Shown: piece by piece, positions 1 to 6,904 of the stretch | Numbering within the stretch: position 1 is the first letter of the stretch | Layout of the letters: every line of letters starts with the position of its first letter | Assembly (NCBI RefSeq): GCF_000023105.1 | Contig: NC_012669.1 | Location: forward strand, 3,225,025 to 3,289,024 | Length of the DNA stretch: 64,000 nt | From: Beutenbergia cavernae DSM 12333 | GTDB taxonomy: Bacteria > Actinomycetota > Actinomycetes > Actinomycetales > Beutenbergiaceae | Direction: 5' to 3' | The notes under the pieces: model-generated | What the model saw: the letters and a program-made list of their open reading frames with translations, nothing else | Databases searched by the model: none | What the model was told of the DNA's origin: nothing | Made by a program: the position numbers and the translations under genes

Positions 1-423
1 GTAGCCCAGCTCGGTGAGGGCGGCAGCCGTCGCGTTCTCCTGCGACGTCGTCATCTGCGCCTGCGACGTGGACTGCAGCTCCTCACGGCTCACGCCGCGC
101 TGGTAGACGCTCTCGACCGGGACGACGGCGACGGCGGAGGACAGCCAGCCCTGCACGACATCCGCCGCATCGACCGGGAAGCCCGGGCCTCCGGCGACCG
201 ACACGGTCGTCAGGCGCAGCTGCCCCTCGCTGGGGAACGTCTCGGCGTCCGGGATCGTGATGAGCTCGACGTCGTCGACCTCCCCGAGCGTGTCGACGGT
301 CGGCCCGGGCTGCTCGATCGCGTACGGCGCCGGCACGACGAGGATCGCGGCGAGCAGGACGAACGTCGCGAGACCGCTGGCCGCGAGCAGCACGCTGCGC
401 GGCGAGAGCGACGATCGCGGCAT
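1..423 (-). CDS. YlbL-like PDZ/Lon-type (S16) membrane protease, N-terminal part
   Basis: Only the first 141 residues are in the window; the gene runs off the left edge. The protein begins MPRSSLSPRSVLLAAS, has one membrane-spanning segment at about residues 10-32, then an extracytoplasmic stretch with EQPGPTVDTLG and VYQRGVSREELQ. Members of the YlbL family carry a PDZ domain and a C-terminal Lon-like Ser-Lys protease domain outside the membrane; those parts are not visible here. The ATG at 421-423 is the start because the hydrophobic segment begins just after it. The gene is divergent from the DUF2342 gene, the arrangement of Rv3194c and Rv3195 in mycobacteria. The family assignment rests on the N-terminal region and synteny. 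Confidence 0.8.
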   Translation of the reverse strand, partial: MPRSSLSPRSVLLAASGLATFVLLAAILVVPAPYAIEQPGPTVDTLGEVDDVELITIPDAETFPSEGQLRLTTVSVAGGPGFPVDAADVVQGWLSSAVAVVPVESVYQRGVSREELQSTSQAQMTTSQENATAAALTELGY

Positions 424-595
424 GGGGATGTTCCGGTACGTGCGCGTGACCACCCGCCCATTCTCTGGCATCGGCGAGGATCTCCGGCACGCTCCGGCTG
501 CGTGGCTCGGCTCTGCGCCGTCAGCGAACCTCGTGCAGGCGCTGCCCCGCCGGTCGTTAGCGTGGGGGAAAGCCGGATCGAGCGGAGGCCACCTG

Positions 596-2104
596 ATGAG
601 CGACGAGACCGACGACGACGCCCGCCGCACCTGGCGAGCGCTGCTGCGCTCGATGCTCGGCGAGGAGGGTGCCGAAGAGGCGATGCGCGCCCTCGAGGCG
701 AACGGCTTCGATCCCGGCGCGATGGCTCAGGCGGCGGGCCTCCCCCTCGACCCGGCGCAGCTGCAGTCGATGATGGCGCAGATGCAGCGGATGCTCGCGA
801 ACCCCGGCGGCGGCCCGGTGAACTGGACGCTCGCCCACGACGTCGCACGGCAGGCCGCGCACACGGGCGGCGACCCGTCCGTCACCGCGGCGCAGGCGGC
901 GCAGGTGACGTCGGCGCTCGGCGTCGCGGACCTGTGGCTCGACGTCGCCACGGACCTCCCGCCGGCGGGAGGCCGCCAGGAGGCGTGGAGCCGGGCGACG
1001 TGGGTCGAGAGCACGCTCCCCACGTGGAAGCGGCTGGCAGAGCCGATCGCCGCGTCGGTGGCGCAGGCGCTGGTGACGGCGCTCGCCTCGCGCGGGGAGG
1101 ACGTCGTCCCGGGCATGGGCGCCGACGCGTCCGGCGTGCTGCGCCAGCTCGGCGGCACGGTGTTCGGCATGCAGGTCGGGCAGGCCGTCGGCACGCTGGC
1201 GAGCGAGGTGTTCGGCGTCAGCGACACGGGCCTCCCGCTGCTCGAGACGCCGGGCTCGGCGCTCGTCGTCGCGAACGTGGCGGCGTTCGCCGACGGGCTC
1301 GACGCGCCGGTGGACGAGGTTCGGCACTTCCTCGCCGTCCGGGAGGTCGCTCACGCACGGCTGTTCGCGCACGTGCCGTGGCTGCGCGCCCACGTGCTGG
1401 GGCTCGTCGAGGAGTACTCCCGCGGCATCGTCATCGACACCGAGCGCATGGAGGACGCGGTCCGTTCCATCGACCCGTCGGACCCGGAGGCGCTGCGCGG
1501 TGCGCTGTCGAGCGGGGTGTTCGCGCTCGAGCGGTCCGAGGCGCAGGAGGCGGCGCTCGGCCGCCTCGAGACGGCTCTGGCGCTCATCGAGGGCTGGGTG
1601 GAGGACGTCACGGCTCGCGCCGTCGCCCCGCACCTGCCGCACGCCGTGCCGCTGCGCGAGATGCTCCGCCGGCGCCGCGCCGCGGGCGGTCCGGCCGAGC
1701 AGACGTTCGCCGCGCTCGTCGGCCTGGAGCTGCGGCCCCGCCGCGCCCGCGAGGCGGCCGTGCTCTGGGCGTCGCTCGTGGAGCACGGTGGTGCGGCCGA
1801 GCGGGAGAGCGTCTGGGAGCACCCCGACCTCCTGCCCACCGCCGACGACCTCGACGACGCCGCCGGCTATCGCGAGCGGCGCGCCGCACGCCTGGTCGAG
1901 AGCACCGACCTCGACTCCGCCCTCGCCGACCTGCTGGCCACCGGCGAGGCCGAGTGGGCCGCCGAGCGTGACGCGGTCGACGGCGGTGCCCACGCGGGCG
2001 GCGGCGCCGTCGAGCGCGAGAGCGCCGCGGACAAGTCCGACGGCGAGTCCGAGGACGTGGCCGACGGCGACGACGACGACGGGTCGTCCAGCCGCGAGAG
2101 GTAG
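596..2104 (+). CDS. DUF2342 (TIGR03624) putative zinc-dependent metalloprotease
   Basis: A 502-residue cytosolic protein of the DUF2342 family, annotated elsewhere as zinc-dependent metalloprotease or coenzyme-F420-associated protein; no substrate is known. The diagnostic segment REVAHARLFAHVPWL lies at about residues 250-265 and offers Glu/His metal-ligand candidates, but it is not a strict HExxH. An N-terminal helical region (MLGEEGAEEAMRALE) precedes the core, and the C-terminus is a strongly acidic tail rich in Asp, Glu and Ser. I chose the ATG at 596 because GGAGG at 583-587 sits 8 nt upstream; the frame stays open further upstream without a ribosome site. A TAGCGT at 558-563 could be the -10 box. 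Confidence in the family is high, in the activity moderate. Confidence 0.85.
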   Translation: MSDETDDDARRTWRALLRSMLGEEGAEEAMRALEANGFDPGAMAQAAGLPLDPAQLQSMMAQMQRMLANPGGGPVNWTLAHDVARQAAHTGGDPSVTAAQAAQVTSALGVADLWLDVATDLPPAGGRQEAWSRATWVESTLPTWKRLAEPIAASVAQALVTALASRGEDVVPGMGADASGVLRQLGGTVFGMQVGQAVGTLASEVFGVSDTGLPLLETPGSALVVANVAAFADGLDAPVDEVRHFLAVREVAHARLFAHVPWLRAHVLGLVEEYSRGIVIDTERMEDAVRSIDPSDPEALRGALSSGVFALERSEAQEAALGRLETALALIEGWVEDVTARAVAPHLPHAVPLREMLRRRRAAGGPAEQTFAALVGLELRPRRAREAAVLWASLVEHGGAAERESVWEHPDLLPTADDLDDAAGYRERRAARLVESTDLDSALADLLATGEAEWAAERDAVDGGAHAGGGAVERESAADKSDGESEDVADGDDDDGSSSRER

Positions 2105-2113
2105 CGGACCGGG

Positions 2114-2740
2114 TCAGGCGCGCGGGCCGGCGAGGACGTCGTCGGCGTCGCCGTCGTCCCCGAAACCGTCGTCGTCATCTCCGAATCCGTCGGCGTCCGC
2201 GAAACCGTCGCCACCGGCGGAGCCGTCCTGCTGCGCGAACGAGACGCCGCTGAGGAAGCCGCGCGCCCGCTCGGTGTGCGGATACCCCTCGAGCAGCGCC
2301 CAGAAGGCAGGTCCGTGCCCGGCGTCGACGAGGTGCGCGAGCTCGTGCAGCAGCACGTAGTCCAGCACCCACGTGGGCATGCCGCGCAACCTGTCGCTGA
2401 TGCGGATCGACCCGTTCGACGGGCTGCACGAACCCCACCGGCGCCCCTGGTTGCCGACCCACGCGACCGACGTCGGGCGGACCGCGCCGCCGAGGTACGT
2501 GGAGGAGAGCCGCGCGGCCCGGGTGACGAGCTCGTCGTCGGAGGGGCGTCGACGTCGCTCGGTGCGCTCGAGGCGCGCGACCATGCGCTCGACCCAGGCG
2601 GCCTCCTCGGCGCGGGAGAACCGCGCCGGGATCGCGACGACCACGCGCCCGCGCTCGCGGAACGCCGTGACGGTGCGGGTCCGTCGGCGACTCCGGCGAA
2701 CCTCCACCTCGGGCGCGATCTCCGCCGCGTCGGGCTCCAC
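2114..2740 (-). CDS. YgjP-like (DUF45/SprT-type) M48-class metallopeptidase
   Basis: A 208-residue protein with the zinc motif HELAH at about residues 130-134 followed by [13 protein letters not shown], the HELxH-x6-HxxxF arrangement of YgjP/DUF45 metallopeptidases. WGSCSP before it is the family's usual RWGSCS box. The N-terminal third is basic and Arg-rich; the last 40 residues are Asp/Gly-rich and repetitive ([16 protein letters not shown]) and probably disordered. The GTG at 2738-2740 is preferred: upstream residues in the frame do not resemble the family, and GGTAGG lies about 11 nt before it. It converges tail to tail with the DUF2342 gene (9 nt apart). The cellular role is unknown; the related SprT family acts on DNA-protein crosslinks, but that cannot be transferred here. 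Confidence 0.85.
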   Translation of the reverse strand: MEPDAAEIAPEVEVRRSRRRTRTVTAFRERGRVVVAIPARFSRAEEAAWVERMVARLERTERRRRPSDDELVTRAARLSSTYLGGAVRPTSVAWVGNQGRRWGSCSPSNGSIRISDRLRGMPTWVLDYVLLHELAHLVDAGHGPAFWALLEGYPHTERARGFLSGVSFAQQDGSAGGDGFADADGFGDDDDGFGDDGDADDVLAGPRA

Positions 2741-2871
2741 GCGGTGCAACCTACCGGGCGCGCGGCGCGTTCGCTCGCAGCACGCCGCCCGTCGTCCACA
2801 GGCTGGGGACGGAGCGCACACGCGCCGCTTCTCGGCTGACACGCTCGGGCTCGTCGACGCGGGAGGTCGCG

Positions 2872-4194
2872 ATGAGGCTGAGATCAGGGATCCGGGTGCT
2901 GTGGCGCGAGGACGGCGTCACCCAGTTCGGCACCGACGCGCGCCGGGCGTTCTCGCTCCGGGGCCTCACCCGCGGTGAGCAGGCGCTGTGCGAGCGCCTC
3001 GTCCGGCCGATCGAGCACGGGGCCGATCTGCGGCGAGCCGCCCGGGCGAACGGGGTCGGCGCCGACCGGGCCTCGGCGCTCGTGGAGACCCTTCTGCGCG
3101 CCGGCGTCGTCGTCGAGGCGGACGACGCCCCGGACCTCCCCGACGGGTCGTTCTGGGAACGCGCCGTGGGCGTCGGGAGCTCCTCCGGGAGGCCGGTTCG
3201 TGCCCGTTCCGCGGCGTGCGTGGCCGTGCTCGGTGCCGACCGGCTCGGCATCACGATCGGCTCCCTGCTCGCGGGAGCTGGCGTCGGGACGATCCTGCTG
3301 GACGACGACGCGCCGGTGGGCCCGGCCGACGTCGGCCCGCCCGGCTACCTCGCCTCGGACGTGGGCGTACCCCGCGGGGTCGCCGGCGTCGGTGCGCTGC
3401 GCCGTGCGCAGCCGGGCGTGCGGGTTAGCGCACGCGGCGACGCGCGGCCGGACGTCGCCGTCCTCGTCTCGTCCGGCGTCGCCCACCCCTGGCGGGCCGC
3501 GGCGCTCATGCGCGAGGACGTGACCCACGTGTCGGTGCTCTCGCGTGAACTCGACGTGGTGGTCGGGCCGTTCGTCGAGCCCGGGCGCACGGCGTGCCTG
3601 CGTTGCGTGGACCTGCACCGCACCGACCGCGACGCCCGGTGGCCGGTCGTGGCCACGCAGCTCGCCGGCGACGATCCGGTGGAACCTGAGTCCGTGACGC
3701 TGCACCTCGCGGCGTCGCTGCTGGTCCGGGACGTCCTCGCCGAGCTGGACGGCCGCGTGCCCGCGACGGTCGCCACGACCATCGAGGTCGATCCTTTCAC
3801 GCCGTTCGGGCGGATCCGGACATGGGAAACGCACCCTCGCTGCGGGTGCAGCGAGGGTGCGTTCCGTTCGGTGATCCAGCGCCCGTCAGGCCGCGGTGGA
3901 CGCCGCCACCTCGGCCTTGCGCGGACGGCCGCGGCCGCGCTTGCGCGCGACGACGACGCCGTCCACGAACACCTCGCCGCCCCAGACGCCCCACGGCTCG
4001 CGCCGGCTGACGGCGCCCGCGAGGCACTCGACGCGGAGCGGGCAGTCGGCGCACAGGGCCTTGGCCCGCTCGACGTCGTCACCGCGCTCGGCGAACCAGA
4101 GGTCACGGACGTCGGGCTCCTGGCAGGGCAGGGAGGTGGAGCCGATCAGGTCAGTCGTCGGGGCGACGGACGCGATCGGCGGCCAGGTCGCTGA
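2872..4194 (+). CDS. ThiF/TOMM-leader-binding-like protein, ORF running antisense into whiB7
   Basis: An open frame of 440 codons. Residues 1 to about 326 look like a ThiF-fold / TOMM-precursor-binding protein: [21 protein letters not shown] at about 120-140 replaces the nucleotide loop, and a probable zinc site is formed by CLRC (C243, C246) and CGC (C324, C326). Start ATG has GGGAGG at 2861-2866. After the CGC motif nothing resembles the family, yet no stop occurs for another 116 codons, which lie opposite whiB7. A perfect 15-bp-stem hairpin (3828-3863) encodes the CGC region itself. So the true C-terminus is uncertain: a protein extended to 4194, or one truncated near 3865. No TOMM precursor or cyclodehydratase partner is nearby, so a peptide-modification role is not supported. 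Confidence 0.7.
   Translation: MRLRSGIRVLWREDGVTQFGTDARRAFSLRGLTRGEQALCERLVRPIEHGADLRRAARANGVGADRASALVETLLRAGVVVEADDAPDLPDGSFWERAVGVGSSSGRPVRARSAACVAVLGADRLGITIGSLLAGAGVGTILLDDDAPVGPADVGPPGYLASDVGVPRGVAGVGALRRAQPGVRVSARGDARPDVAVLVSSGVAHPWRAAALMREDVTHVSVLSRELDVVVGPFVEPGRTACLRCVDLHRTDRDARWPVVATQLAGDDPVEPESVTLHLAASLLVRDVLAELDGRVPATVATTIEVDPFTPFGRIRTWETHPRCGCSEGAFRSVIQRPSGRGGRRHLGLARTAAAALARDDDAVHEHLAAPDAPRLAPADGAREALDAERAVGAQGLGPLDVVTALGEPEVTDVGLLAGQGGGADQVSRRGDGRDRRPGR
3828..3863. terminator. Strong inverted repeat downstream of whiB7, inside the ThiF-like ORF
   Basis: Arms 3828-3842 and 3849-3863 pair perfectly over 15 bp around the 6-nt loop 3843-3848. It starts 23 nt past the whiB7 stop codon, where a terminator for that gene is expected; on the minus strand it is followed only by a short GTTTCCC tract. 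In the plus direction it lies within the ThiF-like reading frame. Confidence 0.75.
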
Positions 4195-4236
4195 ACCACC
4201 CTGGATCGGGTTCTCGATCAGGGATGTGAGCTGCAC
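3886..4236 (-). CDS. whiB7: WhiB7-type transcriptional regulator (Fe-S, AT-hook)
   Basis: A 116-residue WhiB protein with all four iron-sulfur cysteines: C38, then C62-x2-C65-x5-C71. Two features identify the WhiB7 branch: EPWGVWGGE (residues 80-88), the part that contacts the primary sigma factor, and a C-terminal AT-hook RGRPRK (102-107), which reads AT-rich DNA next to the -35 box. WhiB7 is the actinobacterial activator of intrinsic antibiotic resistance and activates its own gene. The GTG at 4234-4236 is chosen because GGAG (4243-4246) lies 6 nt upstream; a 24-codon longer frame has no ribosome site. It is transcribed alone from a promoter near 4665-4694 with a leader of about 420 nt, and ends before a strong hairpin at 3828-3863. 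Confidence 0.95.
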   Translation of the reverse strand: MQLTSLIENPIQGGSATWPPIASVAPTTDLIGSTSLPCQEPDVRDLWFAERGDDVERAKALCADCPLRVECLAGAVSRREPWGVWGGEVFVDGVVVARKRGRGRPRKAEVAASTAA

Positions 4237-4285
4237 GGGAATCTCCAGCAGAAGAAGTTCGAGAGGGTGGGGCGTGGGCCGCGAA

Positions 4286-4315
4286 CCACTCGGATGCGCA
4301 TCGCGCATGAAGTGG
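4286..4315 (-). promoter_or_regulatory. whiB7: Candidate attenuator hairpin in the whiB7 leader
   Basis: CCACT (4286-4290) pairs with AGTGG (4311-4315), and ATGCGC (4294-4299) with GCGCAT (4303-4308), giving an 11-bp stem with a small internal loop. It lies between the candidate uORF stop (4362) and the whiB7 start (4236). No clear U-tract follows, so it could act on translation or on Rho-type termination as well. Confidence 0.45.
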
Positions 4316-4361
4316 GAGCCGCGGCCGATGGGCTACGCGGCGGAGGTCGTGCTAGATGCTT

Positions 4362-4592
4362 CTAGCGGACGACGCTCATGGCGCGGAGCCGGGCGCTGAT
4401 CGGGGCCGGGACGCCGAACCGTCCGCGGCCACCGAGAACGCCCGCGGGCACACGTGTACCCCGGGCATCGGCGCCGGACGGCGAGATCCGTGCCATCTTG
4501 GCCAGCCCCGAACCGCAGAGGGCGAGGTCAGAGAAGACGGGACGGCGCATGGCGTCGTCGGCGAGCAGCTGCGCTGCGTAGGTGGTCTCCAT
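4362..4592 (-). CDS. Candidate upstream ORF in the whiB7 leader (76 codons)
   Basis: An ATG-started frame (METTYAAQLLADDAM...) within the whiB7 leader, 65 nt downstream of the predicted transcription start and ending 125 nt before whiB7. AGGGGGTGAG precedes it with a rather long spacing. whiB7/wblC leaders in mycobacteria and Streptomyces contain an upstream ORF whose stalled translation controls read-through into the regulator, so position is the main argument. The peptide has no recognisable domain, and the frame might be chance in such GC-rich DNA. The stop codon is part of a small GCTAGA/TCTAGC inverted repeat at 4351-4366. Confidence 0.45.
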   Translation of the reverse strand: METTYAAQLLADDAMRRPVFSDLALCGSGLAKMARISPSGADARGTRVPAGVLGGRGRFGVPAPISARLRAMSVVR

Positions 4593-4664
4593 CTGGGTCT
4601 CACCCCCTCTCCGTGCGGGTCCGTGTGCTGGCTAGGCAGGACCGGTCTCTTCGAACGGTTCACG

Positions 4665-4706
4665 AGCCTAAGCCCGGCCCCGCCGGAGGTGCAAACGTAT
4701 TTATCG
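4665..4706 (-). promoter_or_regulatory. whiB7: whiB7 promoter with WhiB7-type AT-rich element
   Basis: On the minus strand: an AT-rich run (GATAAATA, 4699-4706), then a -35 box TTGCAC (4689-4694), an 18-nt spacer and a -10 box TAGGCT (4665-4670). An AT-rich block directly upstream of -35 is the known binding context for the WhiB7 AT-hook, so this reads as an autoregulated promoter. It accounts for the otherwise gene-free stretch 4237-4783 together with the leader. Confidence 0.75.
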
Positions 4707-4783
4707 ACGAGTTTCTGAGAGGTCTCGTCGAGCCCGCCGGCGGTCGCTCCGGAGCTCTCGCTCAGCCCCTGCCGCCGCGGGCC

Positions 4784-5761
4784 TCAACTCACGTCGCGGC
4801 GGCGGAACACGAGCACGCCGACCAGGGCGATCAGCGCCGTCGCCCCCAGCAGGTACGCGGCGCTGTGCCCGAGCGACACGGTGCGCTCGATTCCCTCGCA
4901 CATCGTCCCGGTCTCCGAGACCGTGCACTCCTGCACCCAGTAGCTCGCGCCGTCGAGGATCCAGCTCTGGAGGTTCAGGAGCACCTTCCAGGGCTGCAGC
5001 CACGCAACCGTGCCCGAGGTCATGCCGTCGACGATCGCGTAGGCGGCGACGACGCCGAGCACCGCTGCGGTGTGGCGGAGCAGGACACCGAGCGAGGCGC
5101 CGACGACGGCGGACAGCGCACCGAGGGCGGCGAGACGCACGGCCGTCCATGCGAGGTCGGCGGTGAACGCCACGTCGAGCCCGTTCTGCGCGTACGCGAA
5201 CGCCGTGCCGCCGACCTGCAGCGCCACCAGGAGTGCGGAGACGACAACCGCCGCGAGCGACACCGCGATGAGCTTGCTCGCGTAGACCCGGCCGCGCCGT
5301 GGCTCGAACGTCAACCAGTTCCCCATGCTGCCGGTGGCGAACTCCGCCGCCGTGAACGTCGCCCCGACGAACAGGGCGAGTGCGACGACGAGCAGACCCG
5401 AGGATCCCAGGGCGTTCGCCGTGAACTCCTCGAACGTGGCCGGCTGGGGGAAGAACCACTCGCGCTCGGGTGCGGTGATCGAGTCACAGCCGAAGTCGAC
5501 GTCCTCGCCGGTGGCCTCGCTCTCCGCCTCCTCCTGCTCCCGGCAGTCCGCGATGTAGCGCTCCCCGTTCTCCTCCCAGTCCTCGACCTGCAGCTGCCAC
5601 TGCTGCTCCGCGAGCTCCTGCTCTGCGGCGGTCAGCGGACGCGCGTAGTTCCACGCACCCACGAGGGCCACGGCAACGCCGGCGAGTGCCGCCAGCACGC
5701 CGAGCACCACGGCACGCCGAGCGACGAGCCGACGCAGCTCGACACGGACGAGGCGGCTCAT
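4784..5761 (-). CDS. ABC-2 type transporter permease
   Basis: A 325-residue membrane protein with about six predicted transmembrane segments: the first at roughly 18-38, the others after residue 120. Between TM1 and TM2 lies an unusually long acidic extracytoplasmic loop (about residues 42-115) with two cysteines that could form a disulfide, and a second loop near residues 275-295 also holds two cysteines (ECTVSETGTMC). It overlaps the ATPase gene by 4 nt (ATGA at 5758-5761), so the two form an exporter of the ABC-2 class with unknown substrate. Being next to whiB7 suggests, but does not show, a link with toxic-compound export. The gene pair is not part of the mycobacterial version of this locus, so it is a lineage-specific insertion. 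Confidence 0.85.
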   Translation of the reverse strand: MSRLVRVELRRLVARRAVVLGVLAALAGVAVALVGAWNYARPLTAAEQELAEQQWQLQVEDWEENGERYIADCREQEEAESEATGEDVDFGCDSITAPEREWFFPQPATFEEFTANALGSSGLLVVALALFVGATFTAAEFATGSMGNWLTFEPRRGRVYASKLIAVSLAAVVVSALLVALQVGGTAFAYAQNGLDVAFTADLAWTAVRLAALGALSAVVGASLGVLLRHTAAVLGVVAAYAIVDGMTSGTVAWLQPWKVLLNLQSWILDGASYWVQECTVSETGTMCEGIERTVSLGHSAAYLLGATALIALVGVLVFRRRDVS

Positions 5762-6738
5762 CGCGCCACCCCCGCCGTGGTCGCGGGTTCCTCCCCGACG
5801 TCACCCTGTGCGCCGAGATGCTCCTCGCGGGTGAGGTCCAGGAACACGGACTCGAGGCCGGCGCGGACGCGGGTCAGCTCATGCACGTACAGGCCGTGCG
5901 TCGCCAAGAGGTACGTGATGCGAGCGGGATCCGCCTCGCCGTCGACCACGAGGTGACCGTCGTCGTCGCGCACCGCGAGCCCGGACGCCGTGAGCACGTC
6001 GCGCGCCGCCCCGGGATCGGCGATCCCCACCCTGACGGCGGCGGTCCGCTGGCCCACGATCGCCTCGACGGTGCCGGACGCCAGCAGCCGGCCCCGGCCG
6101 ATGATGGACACGGTGTCCGCGACCTGTTCGACCTCCGCGAGGATGTGGCTGCTCACGAGCACCGTGCGTCCTTCGTCCGCGAGCCGGCGCATCGTGGCCC
6201 GGATCTCGTGGATGCCCGCCGGGTCGAGGCCGTTCGTCGGTTCGTCGAAGATCAGGAGGTCGGGCTCCTTCAGCAAGGTGGCCGCGATCGCGAGCCGCTG
6301 CTTCATGCCGAGCGAGTAGGTCTTGTACCGATCGCCCGCGCGATCCGTGAGGCCGGTCTGGCCCAGCACCGTCTCCACACGAGCACGGCCGACGTCGATG
6401 GCCTCCGCGAGCAGCGAGAGGTTCTTCGCCCCGGTGAAGGACGGGAAGAACTTCGGCGACTCGACGATCGCGCCGACGCGCGAGACGACGTCGGGCAGCT
6501 CGTGCGGCACCGGCCGGCCGAAGATGCGCATCCGCCCGGAGTCGGCGCGGGCGAGGCCCAGCAGCATGCGGATGGTCGTGGTCTTGCCGGAGCCGTTCGG
6601 CCCGAGGAAGCCGTGCACGCCGCCGACGGGGACGCGCAGGTCGAGTCCGTCGACGGCGACCCGGCGGCCGCGGCGCGTCAGATACGTCTTCCGGAGCTCC
6701 CGGGTCTGGACCGCCCACTCCGTCGACGCATCGGCCAC
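5758..6738 (-). CDS. ABC transporter ATP-binding protein (drug-export type)
   Basis: A 326-residue ATPase. Walker A GPNGSGKT at residues 46-53, signature YSLGMKQRL, Walker B LLIFDEPTNGLDP and the switch histidine in SSHILAEVEQ are all intact. The C-terminal 80 residues form the accessory domain typical of exporters paired with ABC-2 permeases (CcmA/DrrA-like). The GTG at 6736-6738 is selected because GGGAGG (6743-6748) lies just upstream; the frame extends to an ATG at 6792 that lacks a ribosome site. It is co-transcribed with, and overlaps by 4 nt, the permease gene. Substrate unknown. Confidence 0.9.
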   Translation of the reverse strand: MADASTEWAVQTRELRKTYLTRRGRRVAVDGLDLRVPVGGVHGFLGPNGSGKTTTIRMLLGLARADSGRMRIFGRPVPHELPDVVSRVGAIVESPKFFPSFTGAKNLSLLAEAIDVGRARVETVLGQTGLTDRAGDRYKTYSLGMKQRLAIAATLLKEPDLLIFDEPTNGLDPAGIHEIRATMRRLADEGRTVLVSSHILAEVEQVADTVSIIGRGRLLASGTVEAIVGQRTAAVRVGIADPGAARDVLTASGLAVRDDDGHLVVDGEADPARITYLLATHGLYVHELTRVRAGLESVFLDLTREEHLGAQGDVGEEPATTAGVAR

Positions 6739-6904
6739 GACGCCTCCCTGCTGATCCGTCCCGCCACGACGCCGGGGTTTCGCAGCAACCATAGTCGTCG
6801 GGGCACCCGCACATGGGCGACTTCGCACGGCTCTTTCGCGGCACGGGATGTCGCACCTCGAGCCCACGGCCGTCCCGCGGCCGAGGAACGGACGGGCCTC
6901 GTGG

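Noticed and set aside
2872-4194. A TOMM (thiazole/oxazole peptide) biosynthetic cluster
   Set aside because: There is no precursor peptide, YcaO cyclodehydratase, dehydrogenase or dedicated exporter linked to the ThiF-like gene; the ABC exporter is on the other strand beyond whiB7.
4356-4718. Plus-strand open frame across the whiB7 leader and promoter
   Set aside because: No ribosome site, low-complexity product, and it overlies a convincing minus-strand promoter.
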